NCBI RefSeq assembly: GCF_001424305.1
Contig: NZ_LMPD01000001.1
Coordinates: forward strand, 558,001-622,000
From: Pedobacter sp. Leaf176
GTDB lineage: Bacteria > Bacteroidota > Bacteroidia > Sphingobacteriales > Sphingobacteriaceae
DNA length: 64,000 bases
Direction: 5' to 3'
Shown: positions 55,120 to 63,706 of the stretch, one piece after another
How the letters are laid out: every line of letters begins with the position of its first letter
Numbering within the stretch: position 1 is the stretch's first letter
Position numbers and translations under genes: made by a program
Notes under the pieces: generated by a model
The model's database searches: none
Told to the model about the DNA's origin: nothing
Seen by the model: only the letters and a program-made list of their open reading frames with translations

Positions 55120-57503
55120 TTTAATTTGCGTTTACGGGCGAAATAGCCGGTGGTGAAAGTGGTAAAACAAATGATGGTAATGGTACTTGCCGGCATGAGC
55201 ACCGCAGCGATAAGCGGATATAAAGTGCCTTGAACCGCAAAGTAAATCCCCACACAATTATATGCCACAGCAATTGCAAAACTTATCTTTATAATCTTTA
55301 ACCCATCTTTACTTAACTGAATAAAGGCAGGTAGAAGACTTAGCGAAGTTCCTTTTAAAATCGCATCGCAGCCTGGCGTAAAGCTGTTTATGTTATCGGT
55401 TATCGCGATGCCGAAGTTGCTTTGTTTCAAAGCACCCGCATCATTTAAACCGTCTCCAAGCATCATTACCTGCGCTTTATTTTGCTGTAATGCTAAAATC
55501 GCACTGAGCTTTTCGTGAGGACTTTGTTTAAATTTAAGCTTTGCATCAGCAGGAAAAATGGTTTTCAGAAAGGGTTCATCTTTATTGGTATCGCCTGACA
55601 AAAGTTGTAGTTGGAAACTTTTCTTTAATCCTGATATCAGGTTATTTAAGTCTGGCCGCCACTGTTGCTTTACAGAGAAAACGCCCATATACTGCCCATC
55701 AATTACGATATGAATCCCAGGGGAACCGGACTGATTTACCTGCTTACGCAATAACGAAAGATTGCCCGCATAAACGGCTAGACCATTGATTGTACCACTT
55801 AATCCTTTGCCTGGTATTTCAATAAAGTCCTGAACGGTATAAAATTGATCTGGATTTAATTTTTGCAGAATATGCCTGCTCATGGGGTGCGTAGAGTTTC
55901 GCATTAAGGAACTCAGCACCATTTTCTCTTGATAGGTGAGCGAACCTTTAAAACTTATTTCAGCAGTATCGCTGCTGGTTAGGGTTCCGGTTTTATCGAA
56001 AATAATGGTATCACATTTAGCCAGCGCTTCAACAGCATCTGTATTTTTAATATAAAAGCCCTTCTTATCGAAAACGGATAAAATAGCGCTCAAAGTAAAA
56101 GGTGTACTTAATGCCAAAACACATGGACAGGCCACAATAATCACCGCTGTAAATGCCGACCAGGCTTTATGCTGATCACCGGTAAAAGCCCAATAACTGG
56201 CTGATGTAAAAGCAGTAATAAAAACAGCCAGACTGAAATATTTAGCCACGCTATCGTTAAAGGTTTCTTTGGATTTATCTGACTTATAATTCTCATTATT
56301 CCAAAGTCCGGTTAAATAACTTTGCGATACAGGTTTAATCACTTCAAGTTCAATTGCTTCGCCGGCCTGCCTGCCGCCTGCGTAAATTATTTCGCCCAAC
56401 ACCTTATGCACCGGTTCAGATTCGCCGGTAACAAAACTCATATCCATCCTGGCATCGCCTTTCATTAAAATCGCATCGGCGGGAACAAGTTCTCCGTTTC
56501 GAATCCACAAACGGTCGCCGATTTTTACTTCATTAAGGGCTACAGGTTTTTCTTTTCCTTCGATAATCACAGTAACCGCAATTGGGAAATAAGAACGGTA
56601 ATCTCTGTCAAAGGAAATATGATGATACGTCCGTTGCCTGAGCCACTTTCCCATTAAAAGTAGAAATATTAGACCTGTAAGTGTATCAGCAAAGCCTGGT
56701 CCGGTTTTAAAAATAACTTCGAAAGCCGTTCTGAAAAAAAGTACGGCAATGATTAATGCTAAGGGGGTATCGAGATTAATGTGTTTATGTTTTAGACTCG
56801 TTATTGCCGAAACAAAATAATCGCGGCCACAATAAAAAGCGGCAGGAATAGCAAAGGCCAGGTTAAGCCACCCGAATAAATCCTGAAATTGTTTTTCGAA
56901 GCCTGATAAACCAAAATACTCGGGAAAGCTGAATAGCATTACATTCCCCATCAGGAAACCCGCAACAGCAATTTTTACAATCAATGATTTATTGTTGACA
57001 TTTTGGTTTTCTTTAACGACATCCTGGAGACTGATTAAGGGCTCGTAACCAATATGAATAAGCGTTTCTACCAGTTGCCTCAACGAAATCTCTTCGTGGT
57101 TAAAATTTATGGTAACCTGTTTTTTTAGGAAATCAATTCTCGAACTGAAAATCGCTGTATTTATTTTATACAAATGTTCCAGCAACCAGATGCATGAACT
57201 ACAATGAATCGCAGGAACGTAAAATGTAATGATGCTTGATGAACCTTGCCTGTAATCGATAAGTTGTGATATAATTGCTTCTTCATCAAGATACTCCAGG
57301 TGGCTTTCGCTGTTAAAGCGCTGACCAGGATTATCATTATAAGCGTAATAATTACAAAGATTATTTTCTGAGAGTATTTTATAAACGCCTTTACAACCCG
57401 CACAACAAAAATCCTTATCATCGAGCTGATATTTTAGCTTTGGCAAACCTTCTCCACAATGAAAGCAAACTGACTTTATAGCTGTGTTCTTTTGATTTTC
57501 CAT
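55116..57503 (-). CDS. ccoI: Copper-translocating P-type ATPase CcoI (FixI)
   Basis: The 795-aa protein has an N-terminal Cys-rich metal site (VCFHCGEGLP, CCAGCKGVY, about 11-47), a heavy-metal-associated-like region (about 75-165) with the single CSSC pair (IHCSSCIW), eight membrane helices, the CPC motif in VACPCVLALSTP, the phosphorylation site DKTGTLT and GDGLNDAGAL. It exports or delivers copper for the CuB site. ATG 57503 (MENQKNT) is chosen because it lies 10 bp after hemN and fits the family; an ATG at 57620 would overlap hemN widely. Confidence 0.95.
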   Translation of the reverse strand: MENQKNTAIKSVCFHCGEGLPKLKYQLDDKDFCCAGCKGVYKILSENNLCNYYAYNDNPGQRFNSESHLEYLDEEAIISQLIDYRQGSSSIITFYVPAIHCSSCIWLLEHLYKINTAIFSSRIDFLKKQVTINFNHEEISLRQLVETLIHIGYEPLISLQDVVKENQNVNNKSLIVKIAVAGFLMGNVMLFSFPEYFGLSGFEKQFQDLFGWLNLAFAIPAAFYCGRDYFVSAITSLKHKHINLDTPLALIIAVLFFRTAFEVIFKTGPGFADTLTGLIFLLLMGKWLRQRTYHHISFDRDYRSYFPIAVTVIIEGKEKPVALNEVKIGDRLWIRNGELVPADAILMKGDARMDMSFVTGESEPVHKVLGEIIYAGGRQAGEAIELEVIKPVSQSYLTGLWNNENYKSDKSKETFNDSVAKYFSLAVFITAFTSASYWAFTGDQHKAWSAFTAVIIVACPCVLALSTPFTLSAILSVFDKKGFYIKNTDAVEALAKCDTIIFDKTGTLTSSDTAEISFKGSLTYQEKMVLSSLMRNSTHPMSRHILQKLNPDQFYTVQDFIEIPGKGLSGTINGLAVYAGNLSLLRKQVNQSGSPGIHIVIDGQYMGVFSVKQQWRPDLNNLISGLKKSFQLQLLSGDTNKDEPFLKTIFPADAKLKFKQSPHEKLSAILALQQNKAQVMMLGDGLNDAGALKQSNFGIAITDNINSFTPGCDAILKGTSLSLLPAFIQLSKDGLKIIKISFAIAVAYNCVGIYFAVQGTLYPLIAAVLMPASTITIICFTTFTTGYFARKRKLK

Positions 57504-57513
57504 TTGGTTGCGT

Positions 57514-58860
57514 TTAAATTGCCGAACTGAATACTTGTGTTTCCGGTTTCTTAAGCCATAATTTTTCATCGAAAGCCATGCAAATATTTCTGATAAACGA
57601 TTTGCCTTGTATGGTTGCACGAATAGAATTATCGGCTAACGAAATCAGGTTATCATCAAGTAAAGGCGTTAATCTTCGCTTTATCTGCTCTGGAATCTGA
57701 CTGCCAAAATCGGTTTCGCCGTGGCACATCATATCCAGGATATGCTTTCTGGTTTTTAAGTCTTCCTGTGATAAAATATGACCTTTTTCCACAGACAAGG
57801 ATTGCGTTTCAATTTTTTCCAGATAAGCTTCAACAGTTTTAGGGTTTTGAGCGAAGGCACTCCAGCTATCGCTGATTGAAGAAACACCCAGGCCAATAAG
57901 TAAATGCGTATGCTGATGGGTGTAACCCATAAAATTTCTGTGCAGCTTATTAGCCTGACTCGCCAGAAACAGGCTATCGGTTTTCAGGGCGAAGTGATCC
58001 ATACCGACATCTTCATATCCTGCGTTAATCAGTAGCTCTTTGCCGGTGTTGTAAAGTGAAAATTTAGCATCGCCTGCAGGCAAATCTTTTTCTGTGTAAT
58101 GGCGCTGACCCGGTTTAAGCCATGGAACATGCGCATAGCTATAAAAAGCAATGCGATCTGGTTTCATCGCGATAACTTCCTTAACAGTTTCAATCAAACC
58201 TTCCGTAGTTTGCCGAGGTAAACCATAAATTAAATCGAAATTAACAGAATCGTATCCGGTATTTCTTGCTGCCGTTGTTACCTGAAAAACTTGTTCAGGG
58301 GTTTGAATGCGGTTTATCATCAGCTGCACAATCGGGTCGAAATCCTGAACGCCGAGGCTCAGCCTGCGGAAACCTAAATCATAAAGTGTTTTTAAGTGTT
58401 CGTTACTTGTATTTGCCGGATGCGCTTCGAAAGATAATTCCGCATCGCAAGACAGTTCGGCTTTACTGAGAATGCCTTTTATAAGTAAATCCAGGTGTTC
58501 CGCACTGAAAAAGGTTGGCGTTCCGCCGCCTAAATGTAGTTCTTTTATTTTAGGTTTATCGCCTAAAATGTTTACATACATCGCCCATTCTTTCAATACC
58601 GAATTTATGTACGGCATTTCTACATTATGGTTTTTTGTTATGCGTGTATTGCAGCCACAATACGTACATAAGCGCTCGCAAAATGGCAGGTGAATGTATA
58701 AGCTGATGCCTTCCCCGGAATAATCTGCATAAGTATTCTGCACAGCATTTCTCCATTTGCTTGCGTTGAAATTTTCGTTATCCCAGTAAGGTACTGTCGG
58801 GTAGCTGGTGTACCTGGGTGCGGCTACATTATATTTTTTGAGCAATGCTGGTATTTCCAT
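57514..58860 (-). CDS. hemN: Oxygen-independent coproporphyrinogen III oxidase
   Basis: The 448-aa radical-SAM enzyme has FCERLCTYCGC (about 60-70, cluster cysteines), HLGGGTPTFF (SAM binding) and a C-terminal HemN domain (about 350-440). It converts coproporphyrinogen III to protoporphyrinogen IX without O2 and so supplies haem for the oxidase when oxygen is low. Its start codon shares one base with the preceding stop (TAATG), a sign of translational coupling. Confidence 0.95.
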   Translation of the reverse strand: MEIPALLKKYNVAAPRYTSYPTVPYWDNENFNASKWRNAVQNTYADYSGEGISLYIHLPFCERLCTYCGCNTRITKNHNVEMPYINSVLKEWAMYVNILGDKPKIKELHLGGGTPTFFSAEHLDLLIKGILSKAELSCDAELSFEAHPANTSNEHLKTLYDLGFRRLSLGVQDFDPIVQLMINRIQTPEQVFQVTTAARNTGYDSVNFDLIYGLPRQTTEGLIETVKEVIAMKPDRIAFYSYAHVPWLKPGQRHYTEKDLPAGDAKFSLYNTGKELLINAGYEDVGMDHFALKTDSLFLASQANKLHRNFMGYTHQHTHLLIGLGVSSISDSWSAFAQNPKTVEAYLEKIETQSLSVEKGHILSQEDLKTRKHILDMMCHGETDFGSQIPEQIKRRLTPLLDDNLISLADNSIRATIQGKSFIRNICMAFDEKLWLKKPETQVFSSAI

Positions 58861-59288
58861 TATTTAAGAACTTTAGCGACGCCACAGTTATTCTGACAAC
58901 AGCAGGCTTTTCCCACACATTTGCCTGCAGCCCATTGGTCGAGGTTTTTTATGACCTGCTGCATGCGTAATTCCGGATTCCGGGCGATTTCAGTCAGTGG
59001 AACGTTGGCGATTTTCATTCCTGCGGCTCCTGCTGCATTTAAATCAAGGTGGTCGGTTTCGAAAGATGAGGTGGCAATGTATTTAATTCCGAGCGATTGA
59101 AGTCCGGTAATAATTTCAGCGGTTAATACATCATTATTAAATACAAGCAAAGCCTCTTTGCCCGTTGCAAAAGACAGCGTATCAGCTGTTAAGCTATTGG
59201 CGATTATGGTTATCTCGTGTTTTTTATAGTTGGCGAGCGCCAACCATTCTTTTTCGTCGGGCTTAATGTTATAGGCTATTACTTTCAT
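58860..59288 (-). CDS. 2-hydroxyacid dehydrogenase N-terminal-like protein with Cys tail
   Basis: The 142-aa protein looks like the N-terminal catalytic half of D-lactate/2-hydroxyacid dehydrogenases (MKVIAYNIKPDEKEWLALAN, SLGIKYIATSSFETDHLDLN, GMKIANVP), but it stops before the NAD-binding domain. In place of it there is a Cys-rich end, CVGKACCCQNNC (about 124-135). It therefore cannot be a normal dehydrogenase. The cysteines could bind Fe, Cu or a cluster. As the first gene of the hemN-cbb3 operon, directly behind a candidate FNR box, it probably serves oxidase biogenesis or sensing. The role is inference. Confidence 0.75.
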   Translation of the reverse strand: MKVIAYNIKPDEKEWLALANYKKHEITIIANSLTADTLSFATGKEALLVFNNDVLTAEIITGLQSLGIKYIATSSFETDHLDLNAAGAAGMKIANVPLTEIARNPELRMQQVIKNLDQWAAGKCVGKACCCQNNCGVAKVLK

Positions 59289-59343
59289 CAGCTTAAATGT
59301 TTCTGTGTGATGAAGCAGTCATGATTTGGTTTATTATCCAATC

Positions 59344-59358
59344 TGATTTTGAAAATCA
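59344..59358. promoter_or_regulatory. Perfect palindrome upstream of the cbb3 operon
   Basis: TGATTTT-G-AAAATCA, centred about 63 bp before the first start codon. The arms contain TGAT/ATCA, but the spacing (7) is not that of an FNR box (4). It is a possible second operator. Confidence 0.45.
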
Positions 59359-59440
59359 TGACAGTTTCATATGCATATTTTATATACACAAAACTAAAGC
59401 CTTGAAGGGCGGGTAATGATGAGGTTACTTAGAAAAAAAA

Positions 59441-59454
59441 TTGATCATCATCAC
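59441..59454. promoter_or_regulatory. Candidate FNR/FixK-type box
   Basis: TTGATCATCATCAC matches TTGATnnnnATCAA at nine of ten fixed positions. It lies between the regulator gene and the cbb3 operon, about 155 bp before the first start codon. The regulator next to it has the residues that read TTGAT. Confidence 0.55.
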
Positions 59455-59465
59455 AAAAGAGTGTT

Positions 59466-60497
59466 TTACTGTTTAACATTCCGGAGTTTTTCCAGGGAAA
59501 GAATATTTATGGCGTTCCCGCTTTTATCGATCAGCTTTTCTTCCTTAAAATCGGCAAGCATTCTGCTCACGGTTTCACTGGCTGTTCCAACTAAAGCGGC
59601 AAGGTCATCTCTGGATATTTTAATTGTGCAGCCATCACTTTCATTTAAACCAAATTTTGTGGCGACCTGCAGCAAAGCTTCGGCAACACGTTTTCTTACG
59701 GACGAATAAGCAAGCTGCAACATCTGTTGCCCCTTATCGCGAACATTTCCGGACAACAGATCGATAAATTTTTTTGAAACGGCCTGGTGCGATAAAAGGT
59801 ATTGCATAAAATCGCTCTTAGGAATTTGAATAATTTCACTGTCAATTAAAGTTGCGGCGCTTTCTGAGTAAGGTTCGGCGCTACAAAGGCTTTCATATCC
59901 AAAAAATTCCCCGTCGTTATAAAGCGAAGAAGAAAGTTCACGTCCATCTTTAAATCTTTTATACGTTTTTACCTGACCTTTGTTTATGTAGTAAAGATAA
60001 ACTGGCTCGTCTCCTTCTACATAAATGATCTGTTTTCGCTCTATTTGTTTAGTCTTCCCTTTCTGCTGGAGTTCTTCTAAAACTGCATCAAGATTACCTG
60101 TTGAAGCCCCAAAACCGGCTGCTGAAGTTTTCTTTTTAAATCTGCTTTCGATGGCCTTAAAAAGTTCAATGTCATCAAAGGGTTTGGTTAAGTAATCATC
60201 TGCGCCCATTTCCATACCTTTTCGCATATCGGCCCGTTCTGTTTTCGCGGTAATAAAGATGAAAGGAATTGAGGCTGTTTTAGGGTTTTTATTTAAGAGG
60301 TAAAGTACGCCATAACCGTCAAGTTCAGGCATCATGATATCGCATAGAATAATATCGGGCACATGCAACGATGCCATTTCAACACCAGCTTTTCCGTGTT
60401 TCGCGCTAAAAGTTTCGTAGCCTGCAAGCTCCAGAACCTCGGCCGTGCCTTCCCGGATATCATCGTTATCTTCAATAATTAATACCTTCCTGTTCAT
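59466..60497 (-). CDS. Receiver-CRP/FNR fusion response regulator
   Basis: The 343-aa protein joins a phospho-receiver domain (1-120; acceptor Asp53 in LCDIMMPELDG, Lys in YLTKPF) to a cNMP-like beta-roll (about 145-260) and a CRP-type winged helix (about 265-335). The recognition helix SETVSRML (307-314) carries Glu308, Ser311 and Arg312, the E-xx-SR set of FNR that reads TTGAT. There is no N-terminal Cys cluster, so oxygen is not sensed here. This combines FixJ-like input with FixK-like output. It follows the kinase gene by 12 bp. Confidence 0.93.
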   Translation of the reverse strand: MNRKVLIIEDNDDIREGTAEVLELAGYETFSAKHGKAGVEMASLHVPDIILCDIMMPELDGYGVLYLLNKNPKTASIPFIFITAKTERADMRKGMEMGADDYLTKPFDDIELFKAIESRFKKKTSAAGFGASTGNLDAVLEELQQKGKTKQIERKQIIYVEGDEPVYLYYINKGQVKTYKRFKDGRELSSSLYNDGEFFGYESLCSAEPYSESAATLIDSEIIQIPKSDFMQYLLSHQAVSKKFIDLLSGNVRDKGQQMLQLAYSSVRKRVAEALLQVATKFGLNESDGCTIKISRDDLAALVGTASETVSRMLADFKEEKLIDKSGNAINILSLEKLRNVKQ

Positions 60498-60509
60498 GGT
60501 TATTGGCTG

Positions 60510-61703
60510 TTATTGGTTATTAAAATCAAAGCTTAAGGTAAATGTTGTACCATTGTTCAGTTCGCTTTTACAGAGAACGGTTCCACCCATTAAGCCAACG
60601 TATCGTTTAACAATATTTAAACCCAGGCCTGTACCCGGAATATCGCCCGTGTTATGCGCCCTGAAAAATGGTTCGAAGAGGTTATTCTGATCGGTATCCG
60701 GGATGCCAATTCCATTATCTTTTACCTCCAGTACCAATTTATCATGGGTTATAATTGTATTAAACTGAATAAGTGTATCTTCTCCGGAGTATTTAACGGC
60801 ATTAGAAATGAGGTTAATAATACAATTTCTCAATAAATTCGGGTCGATAAAAACCTGTGCGGTGATGCCTGTATGCTCGTAAATAATGCGTTGATTTTGC
60901 TTGGTCATCAATTGCATTTCTTCGGCAATTTCTTCAGCAAAGCTGATAATGTTAAAAGACTGTGCAGCTGCTTCTACTTTTCCGGCTTCAAGTTTTTCAA
61001 GTGACAGGAAATCGTTCAGTATAGTTGTCAGGTTATTAATTGAATTCTTGATTTTCGAGGTATGCTTTTCCACATTCGGAACATCATGCTTCACAGTATA
61101 TTTATCAATCAGGGATGCAGACAACTGGATGGAGCTCAAAGGCGTTCTGAATTCATGCGAAGCCATGGAGACAAACCTGGTTTTTAGCTGGTTCAGTTCT
61201 TTCTCCTTTTGAAACAATGCCCGCATGTTTTCTTTCGCCATTTCAAGCTCTGAAACCAGTTTAACTAAATCGCGGGTACGTTCTTTAATTTTGACCTCCA
61301 GCTTTTCGGTATAGCTTTTAATTTGTTCTTCATTGGCTTTTTCCTTGCTTAAATCGTGAATAAAACCGGTGTATATTTTCCTGTCGCTAAACTTTATTTC
61401 GCTAACGCCTAATCTAAAAGGAAAGACGGAACCATCTTTGCGTTGACCATGAACTTCCCGGCCAATACCGATAATGTGCTTCTTTCCTGTTGTATGGTAA
61501 TTATGGATATAGCCATCGTGTTGTGCCTTATCTGGCTGAGGCATTAAAACCGAAACATTTTTACCAACCAATTCTGCTCTCGAATAGCCAAAAAGTTCTA
61601 ATGCTGCGGGATTGAGGTGCTCGATAATGCCTTTGTCATCAATGGTTATTATGCCATCAATTGCGTTTTCTATAATTGCATCTAAAAATTTAGACCTGTC
61701 CAT
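60510..61703 (-). CDS. FixL-like PAS sensor histidine kinase
   Basis: The 397-aa soluble kinase has an N-terminal PAS domain (about 5-125), a coiled coil (about 125-175), HisKA (about 172-240; His183 in MASHEFRTPLSS) and HATPase (about 285-397; NLISNAVKYS, DNGIGIPD, GTGLGLNIV). The PAS contains GYIHNYHTTGKKHIIGIGRE; His76 lies where FixL has its proximal haem ligand, and Arg82 follows as in FixL. It has no membrane segment. It is thus a good candidate for a haem-based oxygen sensor acting on the receiver-CRP protein. Haem binding is inferred from the motif. Confidence 0.9.
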   Translation of the reverse strand: MDRSKFLDAIIENAIDGIITIDDKGIIEHLNPAALELFGYSRAELVGKNVSVLMPQPDKAQHDGYIHNYHTTGKKHIIGIGREVHGQRKDGSVFPFRLGVSEIKFSDRKIYTGFIHDLSKEKANEEQIKSYTEKLEVKIKERTRDLVKLVSELEMAKENMRALFQKEKELNQLKTRFVSMASHEFRTPLSSIQLSASLIDKYTVKHDVPNVEKHTSKIKNSINNLTTILNDFLSLEKLEAGKVEAAAQSFNIISFAEEIAEEMQLMTKQNQRIIYEHTGITAQVFIDPNLLRNCIINLISNAVKYSGEDTLIQFNTIITHDKLVLEVKDNGIGIPDTDQNNLFEPFFRAHNTGDIPGTGLGLNIVKRYVGLMGGTVLCKSELNNGTTFTLSFDFNNQ

Positions 61704-61755
61704 TAGTTATGAGATGTGATTTGTAAATATAGAAATTTATGCAAGTGGCTTTTGC

Positions 61756-63525
61756 TCAATCCACAATTATCTTATCCAGTTTACTTTTAGAAATTGCAAG
61801 TTCTTTCAGTTGCTCAGAAGCCTGTTCGGCGAAGTCTGTAAACAAATTTTTATAGTAGCCTATACCTTCTGATAGCTGGTTTTTAAAAACACCCAACTGC
61901 TTCTTTTTCTTTTCGCTGAAATGCTGAAGGTGTTGCTGCAATTCTTTTTGCAGGTAATCGATGTAAAGATTTAACTCTTTAATGAAGAAATGAGGTCGAT
62001 CGACCCCGGCAAGTAAGTCTAGCTTCCCGTAAATGTGACCAACCATTTCATCTAATGAATAAACGTCAGAAAAGTAGGCTAAATTAGGACCCGGGCAAAT
62101 GGCAACAGCCTTATTTTCTTTCGGTTTACTGATGTTATATTTTATGTAAGCTGAAGAGCATAAACCTTCACAAAGGCAGATTTTTTCGGTAACTGAATTA
62201 AATTGAGCAGTAAACTCCTCATCAGAAAGTCCTGCCGATTTAAGACTTTCTATTTTTAAACGCTGATATACTCTGGAAGCCGTACAAATCGCCTGTTCAG
62301 TAAATTCTGTATTGTTGCAAAGGTATTTTTTTGTACAGGGGCTTCCTGGTCTGCCCTTTTCAATACGTTCTAGTCGCTGTTTTTCGATACTGCTGTTTCG
62401 GAAATTATTGAATTGGATGCCCAGGGGAGAAACTGCACTCAGATAAAAATCGTCATCCTGTGCATCGGCTAATTTGGCCAGGGTTTCGGCATCTACATTA
62501 GTGGCTTCAGGAACCAAAAGAAATGGGCTACCCCAACCAGTTGCGTCAACGCCGTAATATTTTAGCAGGAAGTCATTTTCGTCTGCCGTACCTATGCCGC
62601 CCTGAACGCTAACCCTTTGCCTTGGTGCTAAATCGACAGAAATATTTTTTTGTTGTAAAGCAGCACGGAACATTTCAAACAGTTCAGCCTGCATTGCCGC
62701 TTTTTTTGTCTTAAATTCTTCTAAAATAGGACCTAACAGATAACCTTCAGTCGCGAATGCATGTCCGCCACAGTTTAAGCCCGATTCAATTCTGAATTCA
62801 GAAACCCACAAACCTTTCTTTGCCAGGAATTTTGCCTGAATTAAAGCCGACCTGAAATCGCTCACTTTTAAAATGATCTTCTTTTTGATGAATCCGTTCT
62901 CATCAGGGAGAAAATCGGTGAAATTTTCCATGTAACTGTAAAGCTTAGGATTCATACCTGCCGAAAGAATTAGAGAAGATGTTAATTCGCTTTCTGCAAA
63001 ACCACGCAATGCAGCTAAGGCGTCGGTATTTGCTTCGCCCGTAAATTCGTTATCAATGTAATTCATTTTATCAACTTTGGACATAATGTTAACGTCGATT
63101 GAACCGGGTTTCATCGCTTCGCGCAACCGGTTTTGAAAGGCGTTTTTGCTTTCACCTTCCGGATAATCGAGCATTAAGTCGTAACCCTGTTTCAGGTTGG
63201 AGGACTCCGGCAGAAGTTCAAAGTACCTGCATATATCGCTTCCCTTATTAAATTTCTGTTGCTTTAATTTCTCAAATTGAGCCGTAATTAAATCCTTAAG
63301 AAAATTCAGGTAAGTCTTAATTCTTTTAGCCCGGTAATCTTCTTCCGATTTTGGAATGGAGACAAACTTTAATCCAGCCTTTTCCGAATGGAAAGCGCGC
63401 ATACGTTCAATTAATTCATCATCTACAATGGAAATAACCGAGGAAATTCCATAACGGGCAACTTTTAAAGGCGTATCAATTGAGTAACCTAAACCTAAAA
63501 CCGGGATGTGAAAAGTATGTAGCAT
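61756..63525 (-). CDS. Conserved 589-aa protein, possibly nitronate monooxygenase-like
   Basis: The start MLHTFHIPVLGLGYSIDTPLKVARYGISSVISIVDD resembles the first strand and helix of FMN-binding TIM barrels such as nitronate monooxygenases, and ESGLNCGGHAF (about 250-260) and VQGGIGTADE (about 310-319) resemble their phosphate-binding loops. The C-terminal part has clustered cysteines (GSPCTKKYLC, TEQAIC, KICLCEGLC, AICPGPN; about 390-490) that could bind an Fe-S cluster, then a coiled-coil end (about 520-589). No named function. It lies 52 bp upstream of the kinase gene and may share its transcript. Confidence 0.7.
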   Translation of the reverse strand: MLHTFHIPVLGLGYSIDTPLKVARYGISSVISIVDDELIERMRAFHSEKAGLKFVSIPKSEEDYRAKRIKTYLNFLKDLITAQFEKLKQQKFNKGSDICRYFELLPESSNLKQGYDLMLDYPEGESKNAFQNRLREAMKPGSIDVNIMSKVDKMNYIDNEFTGEANTDALAALRGFAESELTSSLILSAGMNPKLYSYMENFTDFLPDENGFIKKKIILKVSDFRSALIQAKFLAKKGLWVSEFRIESGLNCGGHAFATEGYLLGPILEEFKTKKAAMQAELFEMFRAALQQKNISVDLAPRQRVSVQGGIGTADENDFLLKYYGVDATGWGSPFLLVPEATNVDAETLAKLADAQDDDFYLSAVSPLGIQFNNFRNSSIEKQRLERIEKGRPGSPCTKKYLCNNTEFTEQAICTASRVYQRLKIESLKSAGLSDEEFTAQFNSVTEKICLCEGLCSSAYIKYNISKPKENKAVAICPGPNLAYFSDVYSLDEMVGHIYGKLDLLAGVDRPHFFIKELNLYIDYLQKELQQHLQHFSEKKKKQLGVFKNQLSEGIGYYKNLFTDFAEQASEQLKELAISKSKLDKIIVD

Positions 63526-63706
63526 AATTTGTTCTTTGAGCCGACAAACCTATCAAAGGCGACGTAGAATCTTAGGGACATTGGTTACAAAAAAAGATGA
63601 CGGAAATCATTTTTTGAATCAAGTTGTCGAGTGCTATATTAAATCATCTTCAAATCATTCAATTTAATTATTCTTTAAAACATTACCTTCACCTAAAATC
63701 TTATCC

